The notes under the pieces: generated by a model
Database searches by the model: none
The model's input: only the letters and a program-made list of their open reading frames with translations
What the model was told of the DNA's origin: nothing
Position numbers and translations under genes: made by a program
In this document: one piece after another, positions 31,819-41,150 of the stretch
Layout: each line of letters starts with the position of its first letter
Position numbering within the stretch: position 1 is the first letter of the stretch
Source: Bradyrhizobium diazoefficiens
GTDB taxonomy: Bacteria > Pseudomonadota > Alphaproteobacteria > Rhizobiales > Xanthobacteraceae
Assembly (NCBI RefSeq): GCF_016616885.1
Contig: NZ_CP067102.1
Span: forward strand, 3,128,501 to 3,192,500
Direction of reading: 5' to 3'
DNA: 64,000 nt

Positions 31819-34800
31819 TTACCCCAGGCGGCCCGCGCTGTGCGCCAGCAGCGTGTACACCAGGCCCGTCTCCGAGGTCAGGTGGCTGCGCAGCTCCTGC
31901 GGGCCGCGGCCGTCGCGGGCGACTTCGTCGAGCAGGCGTTCGAACTCGCCGATATAGCGGTCGACCGTGCCCTTGAAGTTGCGGTCGGCGCGATACTTGC
32001 GAGCGACCTCGTCAAAGGCCTTCTGGCCGGCGGGCGTGTACAGGCGCTTGGTGAAGGCCTTGTTCTCGCCGCGCTGGTAGCGGTCCCACATCTCGGTGGC
32101 GAGGTTGCGGTCCATCAGCCGGCCGATGTCGAGCGACAGCGATTCCAGCGGATTGCCGCTAGCCTGCGGGGCCTGCGGCTGCGGAGCGGGTGCCGCCTGG
32201 CGGCCACGCGGGGCCTCACGTCCGGCCGGAGCAGCCTGATTGGCGTCCGTGCGGTTCAACAGATCCGACAGCCAGCCGTCGCGGCCCTGGTCGTTGCTAG
32301 CAGGTGCAACCGGCGGCGCCTCGGTGCGACGCGAGGCGGCAGGCGTGCCGAGGTCCGGCGGCGGCAGCGTCGAGGCGCTGCCGGTGTCGCGCATGCGGGT
32401 TTCGGTGCCACGACCGCCCGCAGTTGCCATCATCGGCTCTTCCTGGCGCTGGACGGCGACAGAAGCGCGCCCCGTCGTGGTGACGTCGAGGCCGCGGCCG
32501 TGCTGGGCCACGATGCGGTTGAGCTCGGCGAGGGCCTCGATCTGGTCGACGATCACCTTGCGCATCTGCGCGGTGCTCTCGGCGGCCTCCTGCGGCATCT
32601 CGAGCACGCCGCGGCGCAGCTCGTTGCGGGTGGCTTCGAGCTCGTTGTGCATCTCGAACGCCATCTGCTTCATGCTGGAGACGAGGTTGCCGAACTTCTC
32701 GGCCGACTGCTTGAACATCGCATCCGCCTCGTCGGTGGTCTGGCGGTAGATGTCGTGCATGGCCTCGATGGTCTGGCGGTGCTCCTCTTCGGACGCCGAC
32801 CGCACCGCCTCGAACTGGCGGGTGATCGCGGCCGAACCTGCGCCGGCGGTCTCGGCGACCACGCGAGCGATGTCGCGGGCACGCTCTTCGGCCGCAGCGA
32901 GCGACTCATCGAGCAGTCCGGTGAAGCGCGACAGGCGCTGGTCGAGATCGGTGGTGCGCAGGTCGATGGTGGTGACGAGCGATTCCAGCGCCTGCTTGCG
33001 CTCGGCGAGCGAGGCGGTGGTGTTCTTGTTGCTCTGCTCGACGACCTGCGCGGCATCGACGAGCGCCTTGCCGTGCGCGTCGAACTGCGTCGACAGCTCG
33101 CCGAGATCCTGGAGCGCCCGCGTCGTCTTGGTGTTGAAGACGTTGAGCTGGTCTTCCAGGTTCTGCGTCGCAGCGCCGTTGCGCGAGGTGACGTCGTTCA
33201 TCGCCGAGACGAAGTCGGCGACACGCGTCACCAGCGCACGCTCGAGCGAGTTCAGGTTGTCGTGCGCACCGGTCAGCACCTCCTGGAGCAGGATGTTGCC
33301 TTCGCGCAGGCGCTCGAACAGGGCGACCGTGTCGGTGCGCAGGATCTTGCTAGTCTCCTGCATCTCGGTGACGGCCGCGATCGAGACCTGGCGCGACTGG
33401 TCGATTGCCGAGCGCGAGGCCGTCTCGAGGTCCTTCAGCGATCTGCCGACCGCGCTGGTCGCGATCTCGCTCGCCGCGTTGATGGTGCGGGCGACTTCGT
33501 TGCCATTGCCCATCATGGTCTGCGAGAACGCCGTGCCGCGCGTCTCGATCGATTTCAGCGCGTCGGAGGTGACGCGGTCGATGTCGAGCGTCAGCTGGCT
33601 GGTCTTCGAGCCGATCGCGTCCACGAGCGAGCCGCGCTTGGCGTCGATCATGTTGGAGAGGCGGTCGGCCTGCTGCTGCACATAGGTGACGATCTCGTCG
33701 GTCTTGCCGGTCATGGCCTGGCCGAAGCTGCTCGAGGCGGAGAGCACCGAGCGCTCGACGTCGGCCGAGCTCGACTTGACCCGCGAGCTCGCCTCGTTGG
33801 AGGCGTTGATCAGCGCATTCTGGGCGTTGAGCGCGCTGGTCTGGATGTCGTTGGTCGCGTTCGCCGTCGCCGTGCTCAGCGCGCGCTCGATCTCGGTCGA
33901 GATCGTGCGGATCTGGCTCGCGGCGTCCGCCGAGGTCGAGGTCAGCGAGGTCTGGGCCTCGCGTGCGCTGTTGAGGATCGTCGAGGCGGTGTCGGCGCCG
34001 ACCGCGGTCAGCGTGCGCTCGATGTCGGTCGTCAGCGACTTGATCTGGCTTGCCGCGTCGCTCGACGCGGATATCAGCGTGCCCTGGGCTTCACGCACGC
34101 CGCTGGTGAGCGCCTCGATGGTGGCGCCGCCGGCGGTCGCCAGCGCGCGCTGCATCTCGGCTGCAAGCGAACGGACCTGGCCGGTCTGCTCGGCAGAGAC
34201 CGCGAGCAGGGTGCTCTGGGCGTCGCGGGCGCTCGCCGTGATCGTTTCGGCGGTGGTCTGGCCGACCTGCGAGAGCGAGCGGTGCACTTCGGCCGCGAGC
34301 GACTTGACCTGGCTCGCCGCATCCGAGGACGCATTGACCAGGGTGCTCTGGGCCTCGCGCGCGCCGGTCATGATGGTCTCGGCCGTCGAGGTGCCCGCCA
34401 TCGAGAGCGAGCGCTGCACGTCGGAGGACAGCGCCTTGATCTGGTTGGCGGTCTCGGTCGAGGCCGCGATCAGCGTGCCCTGCGCGTCGCGGGCGCCGGC
34501 GGTGATCGATTCCGCCGTGGTGGTGCCGGCCATCGAGAGCGAGCGCTGCACGTCGGCGGTGAGCGTCTTGACGTGGTTGGCCGCGTCTGACGAAGCGGTG
34601 ACGAGCGTGGTCTGCACCTCGCGGGCGCCGGCCAGGATCGAGGCCGCGGTGGCCGAACCGGCTGCGGACAGCGTGCGTTCGACGTCGGCCGCGAGCCCCT
34701 TGATCTGGTTGGAGGCTTCGCCCGAAGCCGCGACCAGGGACGACTGCGCCTCGCGGGCGCTGGTCAGGATCGAGTTTGCAGCACCGGTGCCGACCGCGGT

Positions 34801-37467
34801 CAGCGCGCGCTCGACCTCGGCGGAGGTCATCTTGAGCTGGGCGTTGACGTCGGAGGAGACCGTCATCAGCGACTGCTGCGCAGTGCGCGCACCGGTCTGG
34901 ATCGTCTCGCTGGTGTTGACGACGAGGTTGGTGAGCGAGCGCTCGGCGTCCTCGACATGCGAGCGGATCGCGGTCGAGATCATCTCGGCGCGGGACATCA
35001 TGTCCTCGCTGGCCTGGCGGCCGCTGCTTTCGATGCGGCCGGCGACGGCCTCGACACGCGAGCCGAGCAGGTCTTCGAACTGCGCCACGCGCACGTCGAT
35101 GTCGTTGGCAACCGAACCGACCTTGGTCTCGATCGCCTGGTGGATGTCCTGGAAGCGCGCCGTGACCGTGTCGGTCAGGTGCATGCTGCGGCCGTCGATG
35201 AGGTCGGCGACGCCCATGATGCGGCGGTCGACCGCCTCGATCGCCTGCGCCGTGCCGTCCGTGAGTGTCGAGGTCAGCAGGGTGAGGCGGGTGTCGATCG
35301 ACTGCACCGCCTGCGAGGCGCCGTTGGTCAGCGCGGTGGTCAGGTAGGTGAGGCGGCTGTCGACGGACTCCAGCGCCTGCGATGCGCCGCTGTTGAACGT
35401 CGTCGTCAGATGCGTCAGGCGTGTATCGATCGCCTGGATCGTCTGCGATGCGCCGTCGGTCAGCGTCGTCGTGAGATGCGTCAACCGCGTATCAACCGAC
35501 TGGATCGCCTGCGCGGCACCGTCGGTCAGCGACGTGGACAGCATGTTGAGGCGCCCATCGATGGTCTCGGTCACCGACTTGGCGCGCGTATCGAACGACT
35601 GTTCGAGTTCGGCGACCCGGCCGACAAGCCGCTCGTCGAAGGTCCTGATGTGGCCTTCGATGGTGCCGTCGAGGCTCGCGATCTTGCCATTCAGCGAGGC
35701 GTCGAGATTGGTGACGCGTTCGCCAATCGTGGTCTCGAACTGCACCAGGCGCTGGTCGAGCACGGCGGTGATTGCGCCGCCGTTGGAGGTGAAGCGGGTG
35801 TCGAAATTATCGACATAGGTCTTCAGCGACTCATGGATGTCATGGGTGCGCTGGCCCATGCGCTCGACGATCTCGCCGCCGAACGTCTTCACGGTGCGGT
35901 CGAACTCGGAGATGTGGCGCGTGATCAGGGCACCCAGCGTGCCGGAATCGCGGGCGAACTTCTCGACCAGCTCGGAACCCTGGTTCTTCACCAGCTCGTC
36001 GAACGCGCTCATCTGCAGCGACAGCGAGTCGTGCGCGGTCTCGGTCTGGCTGACGACCTTGGCGACGAGGGTGTTGACCGTGGCGTCGAGCGCTTCGCTC
36101 GCCTTGTCGCCGGAGGTCATGATCTGGCCGGCGAGGCGGTTGCCGGCGTCGTCGATCTTGGCCGAGAGGTCGTTGGAGCGCAGCTCGAGCTCGAGCAGCA
36201 GCGAGTCCGACGAGTTCTTCAGGCTATCGTGCACCTGCTCGGTGCGCTCGGAGATGCCATCGACGATCGCGGCGGAGCGCTGCTCGAACTCGCCGGTGAT
36301 GCGGTCGATGCGCTCGTTCAGCATCTCGTGGACGCGGTCGGCAAGGTCGACGAACTCGTCGTGGACGTGGCCGGTCTTGAAGTTGAGGCTGGTGGTCAGC
36401 CGCTCGCTGGCGTCGAGCACCGCGCGGGTGGTCTCGGCGCTGGCCTCCTCGAGGCGGTCGAGCAGGTCGCCGCCGCGCTCGCCGAGCGCCAGGATCATGT
36501 TGTCGCCGGCGTGGCTCAGCGCGCCGGTGATGTGGGCGCCGCGCTCTTCCAGCGCGCCGGTGATGGATTTCGCGACCTCGTCGACGCGCGAGGCGATCGC
36601 GTCCGAGATCAGCGCGATGTCGTGGCGGAGGTCGATCTGCACGCCGGAAATGGCGCTGCGGACCTGCTCGGCCTGGCCGACCAGATTGTCGCGCTGATGC
36701 GCGATGTCCTGGAGCAGGGCGCGGATGCGCACTTCGTTGTCGGAATAGGCGCGCTCAAGTGCGGCGACCTCGTTGGCGACCAGCGTCTCGAGCTCGCCGG
36801 CGCGCGCGATGGCGCGCTCGATGCCGTCGCCCATCGCCGCGACCTCGCGGCGGATGGCCTGGCCGACGGTGACCATGGAATCGGACGCCGAGCCTTCCGG
36901 CTCGGAGAAGCGGATCGCGACCTGCGCCATCGCCTGTGCGACCTGGCTCATCTGCTGGCCGCGCCAGACCAGGCTCGCGAGGAAGTAGAACAGCATGATC
37001 GGCGCGAAGAACATCGTGACGAGGCCGGCGATCGCCAGCACGCCGCCGCTCTGGCCCATCGCGGCCTGGATCGAGGGCAGGAAACCGACCGTCAGGGCGG
37101 CGCAGGCCGCAAGCCAGACGACGGTAAAGATGGTTGCGCCGGCGTAGATGTTGCGGGCAGGGCGGCCCGTCTGCAGCGACTGGAGCAGCTGGCCGATGGT
37201 CTCGCGGTCGTCATTGGCGGCGCGGCGCGAGGTGCGCGGTTCCTCGATCGGATCGAACACGGCGCGCTCGTTGGCGGCAGGCCGCGGCTCGAACGCCGGA
37301 TCGTCGAATACGGGAGGCGTGGGCGGTGCCACCTGCGGCGCCGTTTCGTTGCGCATCGATGCGTTGCGGCTGGTGTCGGCAGCCGTATCGCTGATGTTGA
37401 GGGCTTCCTGGATCGCAGAAAGCGCAACTTCTGTGGGGTCTTTGACCTTTTTGGGAGTGTTGGCCAT
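31819..37467 (-). CDS. Growth-pole-ring (GPR/RgsE)-like giant coiled-coil membrane protein
   Basis: The 1882-residue protein has a short cytoplasmic N-terminus, two transmembrane helices (about 106-126 and 140-165) and a very long apolipoprotein-like helical region. Residues about 640-757 hold five 22-residue repeats (QAIQSVDTRLTHLTTTLTDG type). Residues about 890-1240 hold eight or nine 44-residue repeats (AREAQSTLVNASSDAASQVK core). A Pro/Ala-rich linker and a conserved C-terminal globular part (about 1775-1882) follow. Size, two N-terminal helices and apolipoprotein repeats match Agrobacterium GPR and Sinorhizobium RgsE, which form a ring at the growing pole in polar-growing Rhizobiales. 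CtrA-type boxes upstream fit cell-cycle control. Orthology is inferred from architecture. Confidence 0.75.
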   Translation of the reverse strand: MANTPKKVKDPTEVALSAIQEALNISDTAADTSRNASMRNETAPQVAPPTPPVFDDPAFEPRPAANERAVFDPIEEPRTSRRAANDDRETIGQLLQSLQTGRPARNIYAGATIFTVVWLAACAALTVGFLPSIQAAMGQSGGVLAIAGLVTMFFAPIMLFYFLASLVWRGQQMSQVAQAMAQVAIRFSEPEGSASDSMVTVGQAIRREVAAMGDGIERAIARAGELETLVANEVAALERAYSDNEVRIRALLQDIAHQRDNLVGQAEQVRSAISGVQIDLRHDIALISDAIASRVDEVAKSITGALEERGAHITGALSHAGDNMILALGERGGDLLDRLEEASAETTRAVLDASERLTTSLNFKTGHVHDEFVDLADRVHEMLNERIDRITGEFEQRSAAIVDGISERTEQVHDSLKNSSDSLLLELELRSNDLSAKIDDAGNRLAGQIMTSGDKASEALDATVNTLVAKVVSQTETAHDSLSLQMSAFDELVKNQGSELVEKFARDSGTLGALITRHISEFDRTVKTFGGEIVERMGQRTHDIHESLKTYVDNFDTRFTSNGGAITAVLDQRLVQFETTIGERVTNLDASLNGKIASLDGTIEGHIRTFDERLVGRVAELEQSFDTRAKSVTETIDGRLNMLSTSLTDGAAQAIQSVDTRLTHLTTTLTDGASQTIQAIDTRLTHLTTTFNSGASQALESVDSRLTYLTTALTNGASQAVQSIDTRLTLLTSTLTDGTAQAIEAVDRRIMGVADLIDGRSMHLTDTVTARFQDIHQAIETKVGSVANDIDVRVAQFEDLLGSRVEAVAGRIESSGRQASEDMMSRAEMISTAIRSHVEDAERSLTNLVVNTSETIQTGARTAQQSLMTVSSDVNAQLKMTSAEVERALTAVGTGAANSILTSAREAQSSLVAASGEASNQIKGLAADVERTLSAAGSATAASILAGAREVQTTLVTASSDAANHVKTLTADVQRSLSMAGTTTAESITAGARDAQGTLIAASTETANQIKALSSDVQRSLSMAGTSTAETIMTGAREAQSTLVNASSDAASQVKSLAAEVHRSLSQVGQTTAETITASARDAQSTLLAVSAEQTGQVRSLAAEMQRALATAGGATIEALTSGVREAQGTLISASSDAASQIKSLTTDIERTLTAVGADTASTILNSAREAQTSLTSTSADAASQIRTISTEIERALSTATANATNDIQTSALNAQNALINASNEASSRVKSSSADVERSVLSASSSFGQAMTGKTDEIVTYVQQQADRLSNMIDAKRGSLVDAIGSKTSQLTLDIDRVTSDALKSIETRGTAFSQTMMGNGNEVARTINAASEIATSAVGRSLKDLETASRSAIDQSRQVSIAAVTEMQETSKILRTDTVALFERLREGNILLQEVLTGAHDNLNSLERALVTRVADFVSAMNDVTSRNGAATQNLEDQLNVFNTKTTRALQDLGELSTQFDAHGKALVDAAQVVEQSNKNTTASLAERKQALESLVTTIDLRTTDLDQRLSRFTGLLDESLAAAEERARDIARVVAETAGAGSAAITRQFEAVRSASEEEHRQTIEAMHDIYRQTTDEADAMFKQSAEKFGNLVSSMKQMAFEMHNELEATRNELRRGVLEMPQEAAESTAQMRKVIVDQIEALAELNRIVAQHGRGLDVTTTGRASVAVQRQEEPMMATAGGRGTETRMRDTGSASTLPPPDLGTPAASRRTEAPPVAPASNDQGRDGWLSDLLNRTDANQAAPAGREAPRGRQAAPAPQPQAPQASGNPLESLSLDIGRLMDRNLATEMWDRYQRGENKAFTKRLYTPAGQKAFDEVARKYRADRNFKGTVDRYIGEFERLLDEVARDGRGPQELRSHLTSETGLVYTLLAHSAGRLG
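33745..34790. repeat. 132-bp coding repeats (44 residues) in the GPR-like gene
   Basis: About eight diverged in-frame units, each coding for a 44-residue helix of four 11-residue turns (core pattern AREAQxTLVxASxDAAxQ). The boundaries are approximate. These are protein-coding repeats, not CRISPR or satellite DNA. Confidence 0.7.
35195..35545. repeat. 66-bp coding repeats (22 residues) in the GPR-like gene
   Basis: Five consecutive units encode 22-residue helices of the form SQAxQSxDTRLTHLTTTLTD. Conservation at the DNA level is visible, suggesting recent expansion or gene conversion. The boundaries are approximate. Confidence 0.75.
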
Positions 37468-37645
37468 GTTCAGTCTGAGCCCTCGTTACTTTTACGCGTC
37501 CCCCCGCGAGCCCTGCGCGCTGCGCAAGCCCACAGACCGGATCATGCCGCTTGCGCGGATCTCCGAGCCATCCCCACCCGGACGGCTTGTCCGCCAATTT
37601 CTGCAACATCCTATTGGCAGAGCGTCGCGAATGAAATGCCCGCGA

Positions 37646-37660
37646 TTAAGACAATCTTAA
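37646..37660. promoter_or_regulatory. CtrA-type binding site upstream of the GPR-like gene
   Basis: TTAAGACAATCTTAA is a perfect TTAA-N7-TTAA match to the CtrA cell-cycle regulator consensus. A third TTAA follows six bases later (37667-37670). It lies 179 bases before the start of the GPR-like gene. Confidence 0.55.
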
Positions 37661-37786
37661 TCATCGTTAACAGCATTGGGCCGTAACACCTTAGGCCTAA
37701 ATGAAATTCTCCACCGAACTCGGCCGATTGCGGCAACTTTTCGTCAATAAACGGGCGGATTTGCGTAAAACGGCCCAAACACTTCG

Positions 37787-37794
37787 TTAACCAT
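37787..37794. promoter_or_regulatory. CtrA half-site TTAACCAT
   Basis: TTAACCAT is the preferred half-site form of CtrA. It sits 66 bases before the Hpt gene, in the same divergent intergenic region (37468-37859) as the full site. Apart from these boxes I see nothing else in that 392-base stretch. Confidence 0.4.
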
Positions 37795-37859
37795 TTCCAT
37801 GCTTCGGTGGGGCGAACCGCCGGACCGGCGGACCATCGCGCGATGCCGGGGCCTGCGCC

Positions 37860-38234
37860 ATGATGCCTGAACTGCAACGGATGGACTGGATGCCCTCGCC
37901 CCCGCTTGCGCCAATCGACAGCCCCCTCGACCTCGACCATCTCTCGCGCATGACGCTCGGCGATGCCGAGCTGGAGCAGGAAGTGCTTGGGATGTTCGCC
38001 GAGCAGGCGGTTCGGCTGATCGCGGCGATGACAGCGCTGCCGGCTGAGACCGGTGCGCTCGCGCATAAGCTGAAAGGCTCGGCGCGCGGGATTGGCGCCT
38101 TTGCGGTCGCGGATGCCGCCGCCAGCCTGGAAACTGCGATCCGGATCGGCCACAACCAGCCCCGCGCCTTCGCCGCGCTGAAAGAGGCGGTTGCCGAGGT
38201 TCGCGCGGCCATTGCGGCGATCCTCAAGCACTAG
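37860..38234 (+). CDS. Single-domain histidine phosphotransfer (Hpt) protein
   Basis: The 124-residue protein has the Hpt helical bundle with phospho-acceptor His in ALAHKLKGSARGIGAFAVAD (about residue 67) and LGMFAEQAVRLIAAMTALP ahead of it. It has no kinase or receiver domain, so it would shuttle phosphate between a hybrid kinase and a response regulator. It is divergent from the GPR-like gene across a region with CtrA-type boxes. It is not ChpT, which is a dimeric pseudo-kinase. Partner proteins are unknown; the hybrid kinase at 13842 already has its own receiver and could feed such a relay. ATG 37860 and ATG 37863 are equivalent starts. Confidence 0.85.
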   Translation: MMPELQRMDWMPSPPLAPIDSPLDLDHLSRMTLGDAELEQEVLGMFAEQAVRLIAAMTALPAETGALAHKLKGSARGIGAFAVADAAASLETAIRIGHNQPRAFAALKEAVAEVRAAIAAILKH

Positions 38235-38271
38235 GCCGGCGCCCCCCGGAAGTTGGGGCCTCGCGCACTAG

Positions 38272-38334
38272 TCTTTTGTTTTGACGCGTTTTCTGCCCGC
38301 GAACCGGTATCCACTTCGCTTGAAAACGCTATGG
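38272..38334. repeat. Intergenic repeat family G, copy 2
   Basis: Nearly identical to 18985-19045, with the same orientation and the same inverted GCGTTTTC / GAAAACGC ends. It separates the Hpt gene from the ferredoxin gene. Confidence 0.75.
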
Positions 38335-38406
38335 CGCGGTCCGGATCGACCCGTTATAGGACAGCCCGGACCCTCCTTTCCCCAGATCGCGGCAGCACGA
38401 GCACAC

Positions 38407-38727
38407 ATGGCCAAAATTCACTTTGTCGACCACAAGGGCGAAACCCGCACGGTGGAAGTCGAGAACGGCGCCACCGTGATGGAAGCCGCCATCCGCAACA
38501 GCATTCCCGGCATCGAAGCCGAGTGCGGCGGTGCCTGCGCCTGCGCAACCTGCCATGTCTATGTCGACGAAGCCTGGCGCGAGAAGGTCGGCAGCCCGAC
38601 GCCGATGGAAGAGGACATGCTCGACTTCGGTTTCGACGTGCGCCCGAACTCGCGCCTGTCCTGCCAGATCAAGGTCTCCGACGACCTCGACGGACTCGTG
38701 GTGTCGACGCCGGAACGTCAGGCCTGA
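38407..38727 (+). CDS. 2Fe-2S ferredoxin, adrenodoxin/FdxB-like
   Basis: The 106-residue protein has the cluster ligands C40, C46 and C49 in [16 protein letters not shown] and a fourth Cys in SRLSCQIKV. The adrenodoxin-type C-x5-C-x2-C spacing is seen, and its N-terminus begins [18 protein letters not shown]. It is cytoplasmic and carries electrons to P450s, FeS-assembly or hydroxylases. A ferredoxin-NADP reductase gene lies 660 bp downstream on the same strand and may be its reductase. The frame extends upstream to 38281 through a repeat; the ATG at 38407 is right for the family. Confidence 0.93.
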   Translation: MAKIHFVDHKGETRTVEVENGATVMEAAIRNSIPGIEAECGGACACATCHVYVDEAWREKVGSPTPMEEDMLDFGFDVRPNSRLSCQIKVSDDLDGLVVSTPERQA

Positions 38728-38737
38728 TCTTTGTGAC

Positions 38738-39205
38738 TTAAGCGCCCGGCGGCGTGACCTCGATGCCGCGCTTGTGCCAGGGTTTGAATTTCTCGATCAC
38801 CTCTGCGGTCAGCGGCGCCGGCCGGCGCGTCGCCTCGTCGAGCAAGACGCCGACGGACGTCGCTGACGCGATGCACTTCCCGTTCGAAAACACGACCTGC
38901 TCGAAGGTCACTGACGTGCGTCCGAGCTTCACCACGCCGAGGCCGAGCTCGATCGTGTTCGGCCAGTGCAACTCGGCGCGGAAATGGATGTCTAGCCGCA
39001 CCATGATCCAGGCGAGCCCTGGCGGTGTCAGCCCATATTCGGGGCTCTTCATCAGCGTGACACGGCCCGTCTCGAAATAAGTGGCGTAGACCGCGTTGTT
39101 GACGTGCTGGTTCGGGTCGAGATCGCCGAAGCGGACGTTGTCGCCGAGGCAAAAAGGGAAGTCCTCCAGGCGCGGCGTCGTATCGAGGCGGCTTGGTGCG
39201 TTCAC
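38738..39205 (-). CDS. Acyl-CoA thioesterase, hotdog 4HBT family
   Basis: The 155-residue protein has the single hotdog domain with GDLDPNQHVNNAVYATYFE, in which the Asp/Asn-His region is the 4-hydroxybenzoyl-CoA thioesterase active site. VRLDIHFRAELHWPNTIELG follows. It hydrolyses acyl-CoA thioesters in the cytoplasm; chain length and substrate cannot be assigned. It converges on the ferredoxin gene, leaving 10 bp, and is divergent from the reductase gene. Confidence 0.87.
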   Translation of the reverse strand: MNAPSRLDTTPRLEDFPFCLGDNVRFGDLDPNQHVNNAVYATYFETGRVTLMKSPEYGLTPPGLAWIMVRLDIHFRAELHWPNTIELGLGVVKLGRTSVTFEQVVFSNGKCIASATSVGVLLDEATRRPAPLTAEVIEKFKPWHKRGIEVTPPGA

Positions 39206-39377
39206 CGATTGATCTCCGTCATATCCAACCCGTTACAGCCCAGTTATTTTGACCCGGCAAGTGGGCGCGGCTGCGGGGCGCTCCCGCTTTTATGCCTTCC
39301 CTGATCCATCCCCGTTGGCTAGACAGGCAGGGTCACCTCGGCCCAAAGGGCGCCGTCCAACCGATAACGACCGATAA

Positions 39378-40415
<1,038 letters not shown>

Positions 40416-40520
40416 TCGCGACGGAAGCGGATGGGCGATGCCCCATGTTTCTGGTGCTGGAACCGTTCGCGAAATCGCCGTAGTCTGCGGCCATTGCAGT
40501 GGCGGCTTAGCAAGGTGATC

Positions 40521-41120
40521 ATGATGCGCCATCTCTTTTCCAGCTTTCGGCTGCTCCCGTTGCTCGCGCTCGCGCTGTCGCTCGGCGCGGCGAGCCCGGC
40601 TGCGGCGCAAGCACAGCAGCCCACCGCTGCGGGCCTCTGGCAGAAGGTCGAGGACGGCAGGCCGGTGGGCTGGTTCCTCTTCATCGACCACAACGGCATC
40701 TTCGAAGGCGTCATCGCCAAGACTTTCCCGCGCCCTGGCGACGATCCGAACGAGGTCTGCGCGAAATGCACGGACGATCGCAAGAACCAGCCGGTGCTCG
40801 GGCTCTCCTTCATCCGCGACATGAAGCGTGACGGGCTGAAGTATGAGGGCGGCAACGTCATCAATCCGCGCGACGGCAACGTCTGGAAGGCCAAGATGAC
40901 GGTGAGCCCGGATGGTCAGGTCCTGACCATGCGCGGCTTCCTCGGCATTTCCCTGTTCGGCAAGGACGAGACCTGGCAGCGTTTGCCGGATGCAAGCATG
41001 GCCGAAGTCGATCCTGCCATCGTCGCCAAATATCTCCCCGCACAGGCCGCCGCGACCAAGCCCGCGCCCGCGACCAAAAAGGGCGGCGCGATGATGATGG
41101 CGCCGGCAGCGAAGAAGTAG
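40521..41120 (+). CDS. Periplasmic DUF2147 protein
   Basis: The 199-residue protein has a signal peptide (about 1-29, ending AAAQAQ) and one DUF2147 domain: [18 protein letters not shown] at the N-terminus and [18 protein letters not shown], then [19 protein letters not shown]. The C-terminus is an Ala/Pro/Lys-rich low-complexity tail. DUF2147 proteins are lipocalin-like and secreted; their ligand is unknown. The start at 40521 has AAGG upstream and begins the signal peptide; the longer frame from 40431 is not supported. Confidence 0.85.
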   Translation: MMRHLFSSFRLLPLLALALSLGAASPAAAQAQQPTAAGLWQKVEDGRPVGWFLFIDHNGIFEGVIAKTFPRPGDDPNEVCAKCTDDRKNQPVLGLSFIRDMKRDGLKYEGGNVINPRDGNVWKAKMTVSPDGQVLTMRGFLGISLFGKDETWQRLPDASMAEVDPAIVAKYLPAQAAATKPAPATKKGGAMMMAPAAKK

Positions 41121-41150
41121 GCTGCTTTCACACTGCCCGGGCAACGGACG

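Noticed and set aside
31795..34590. Open frame of 931 codons antisense to the giant gene
   Set aside because: It is the mirror of the repeat-rich GPR-like gene. Its translation is Arg/Gly/Ala/Val/Leu-rich and repeats only because the real gene does. The gene on the minus strand has membrane helices, coherent repeats and a terminator.
33745..35545. Regular 66- and 132-bp repeats considered as CRISPR or satellite
   Set aside because: The units are in frame, adjacent without spacers, and encode amphipathic helices; no cas genes are nearby.
34957..37686. Second antisense frame of 909 codons
   Set aside because: Shadow of the same gene in high-GC DNA; its composition is not protein-like and it crosses the intergenic region with the CtrA box.
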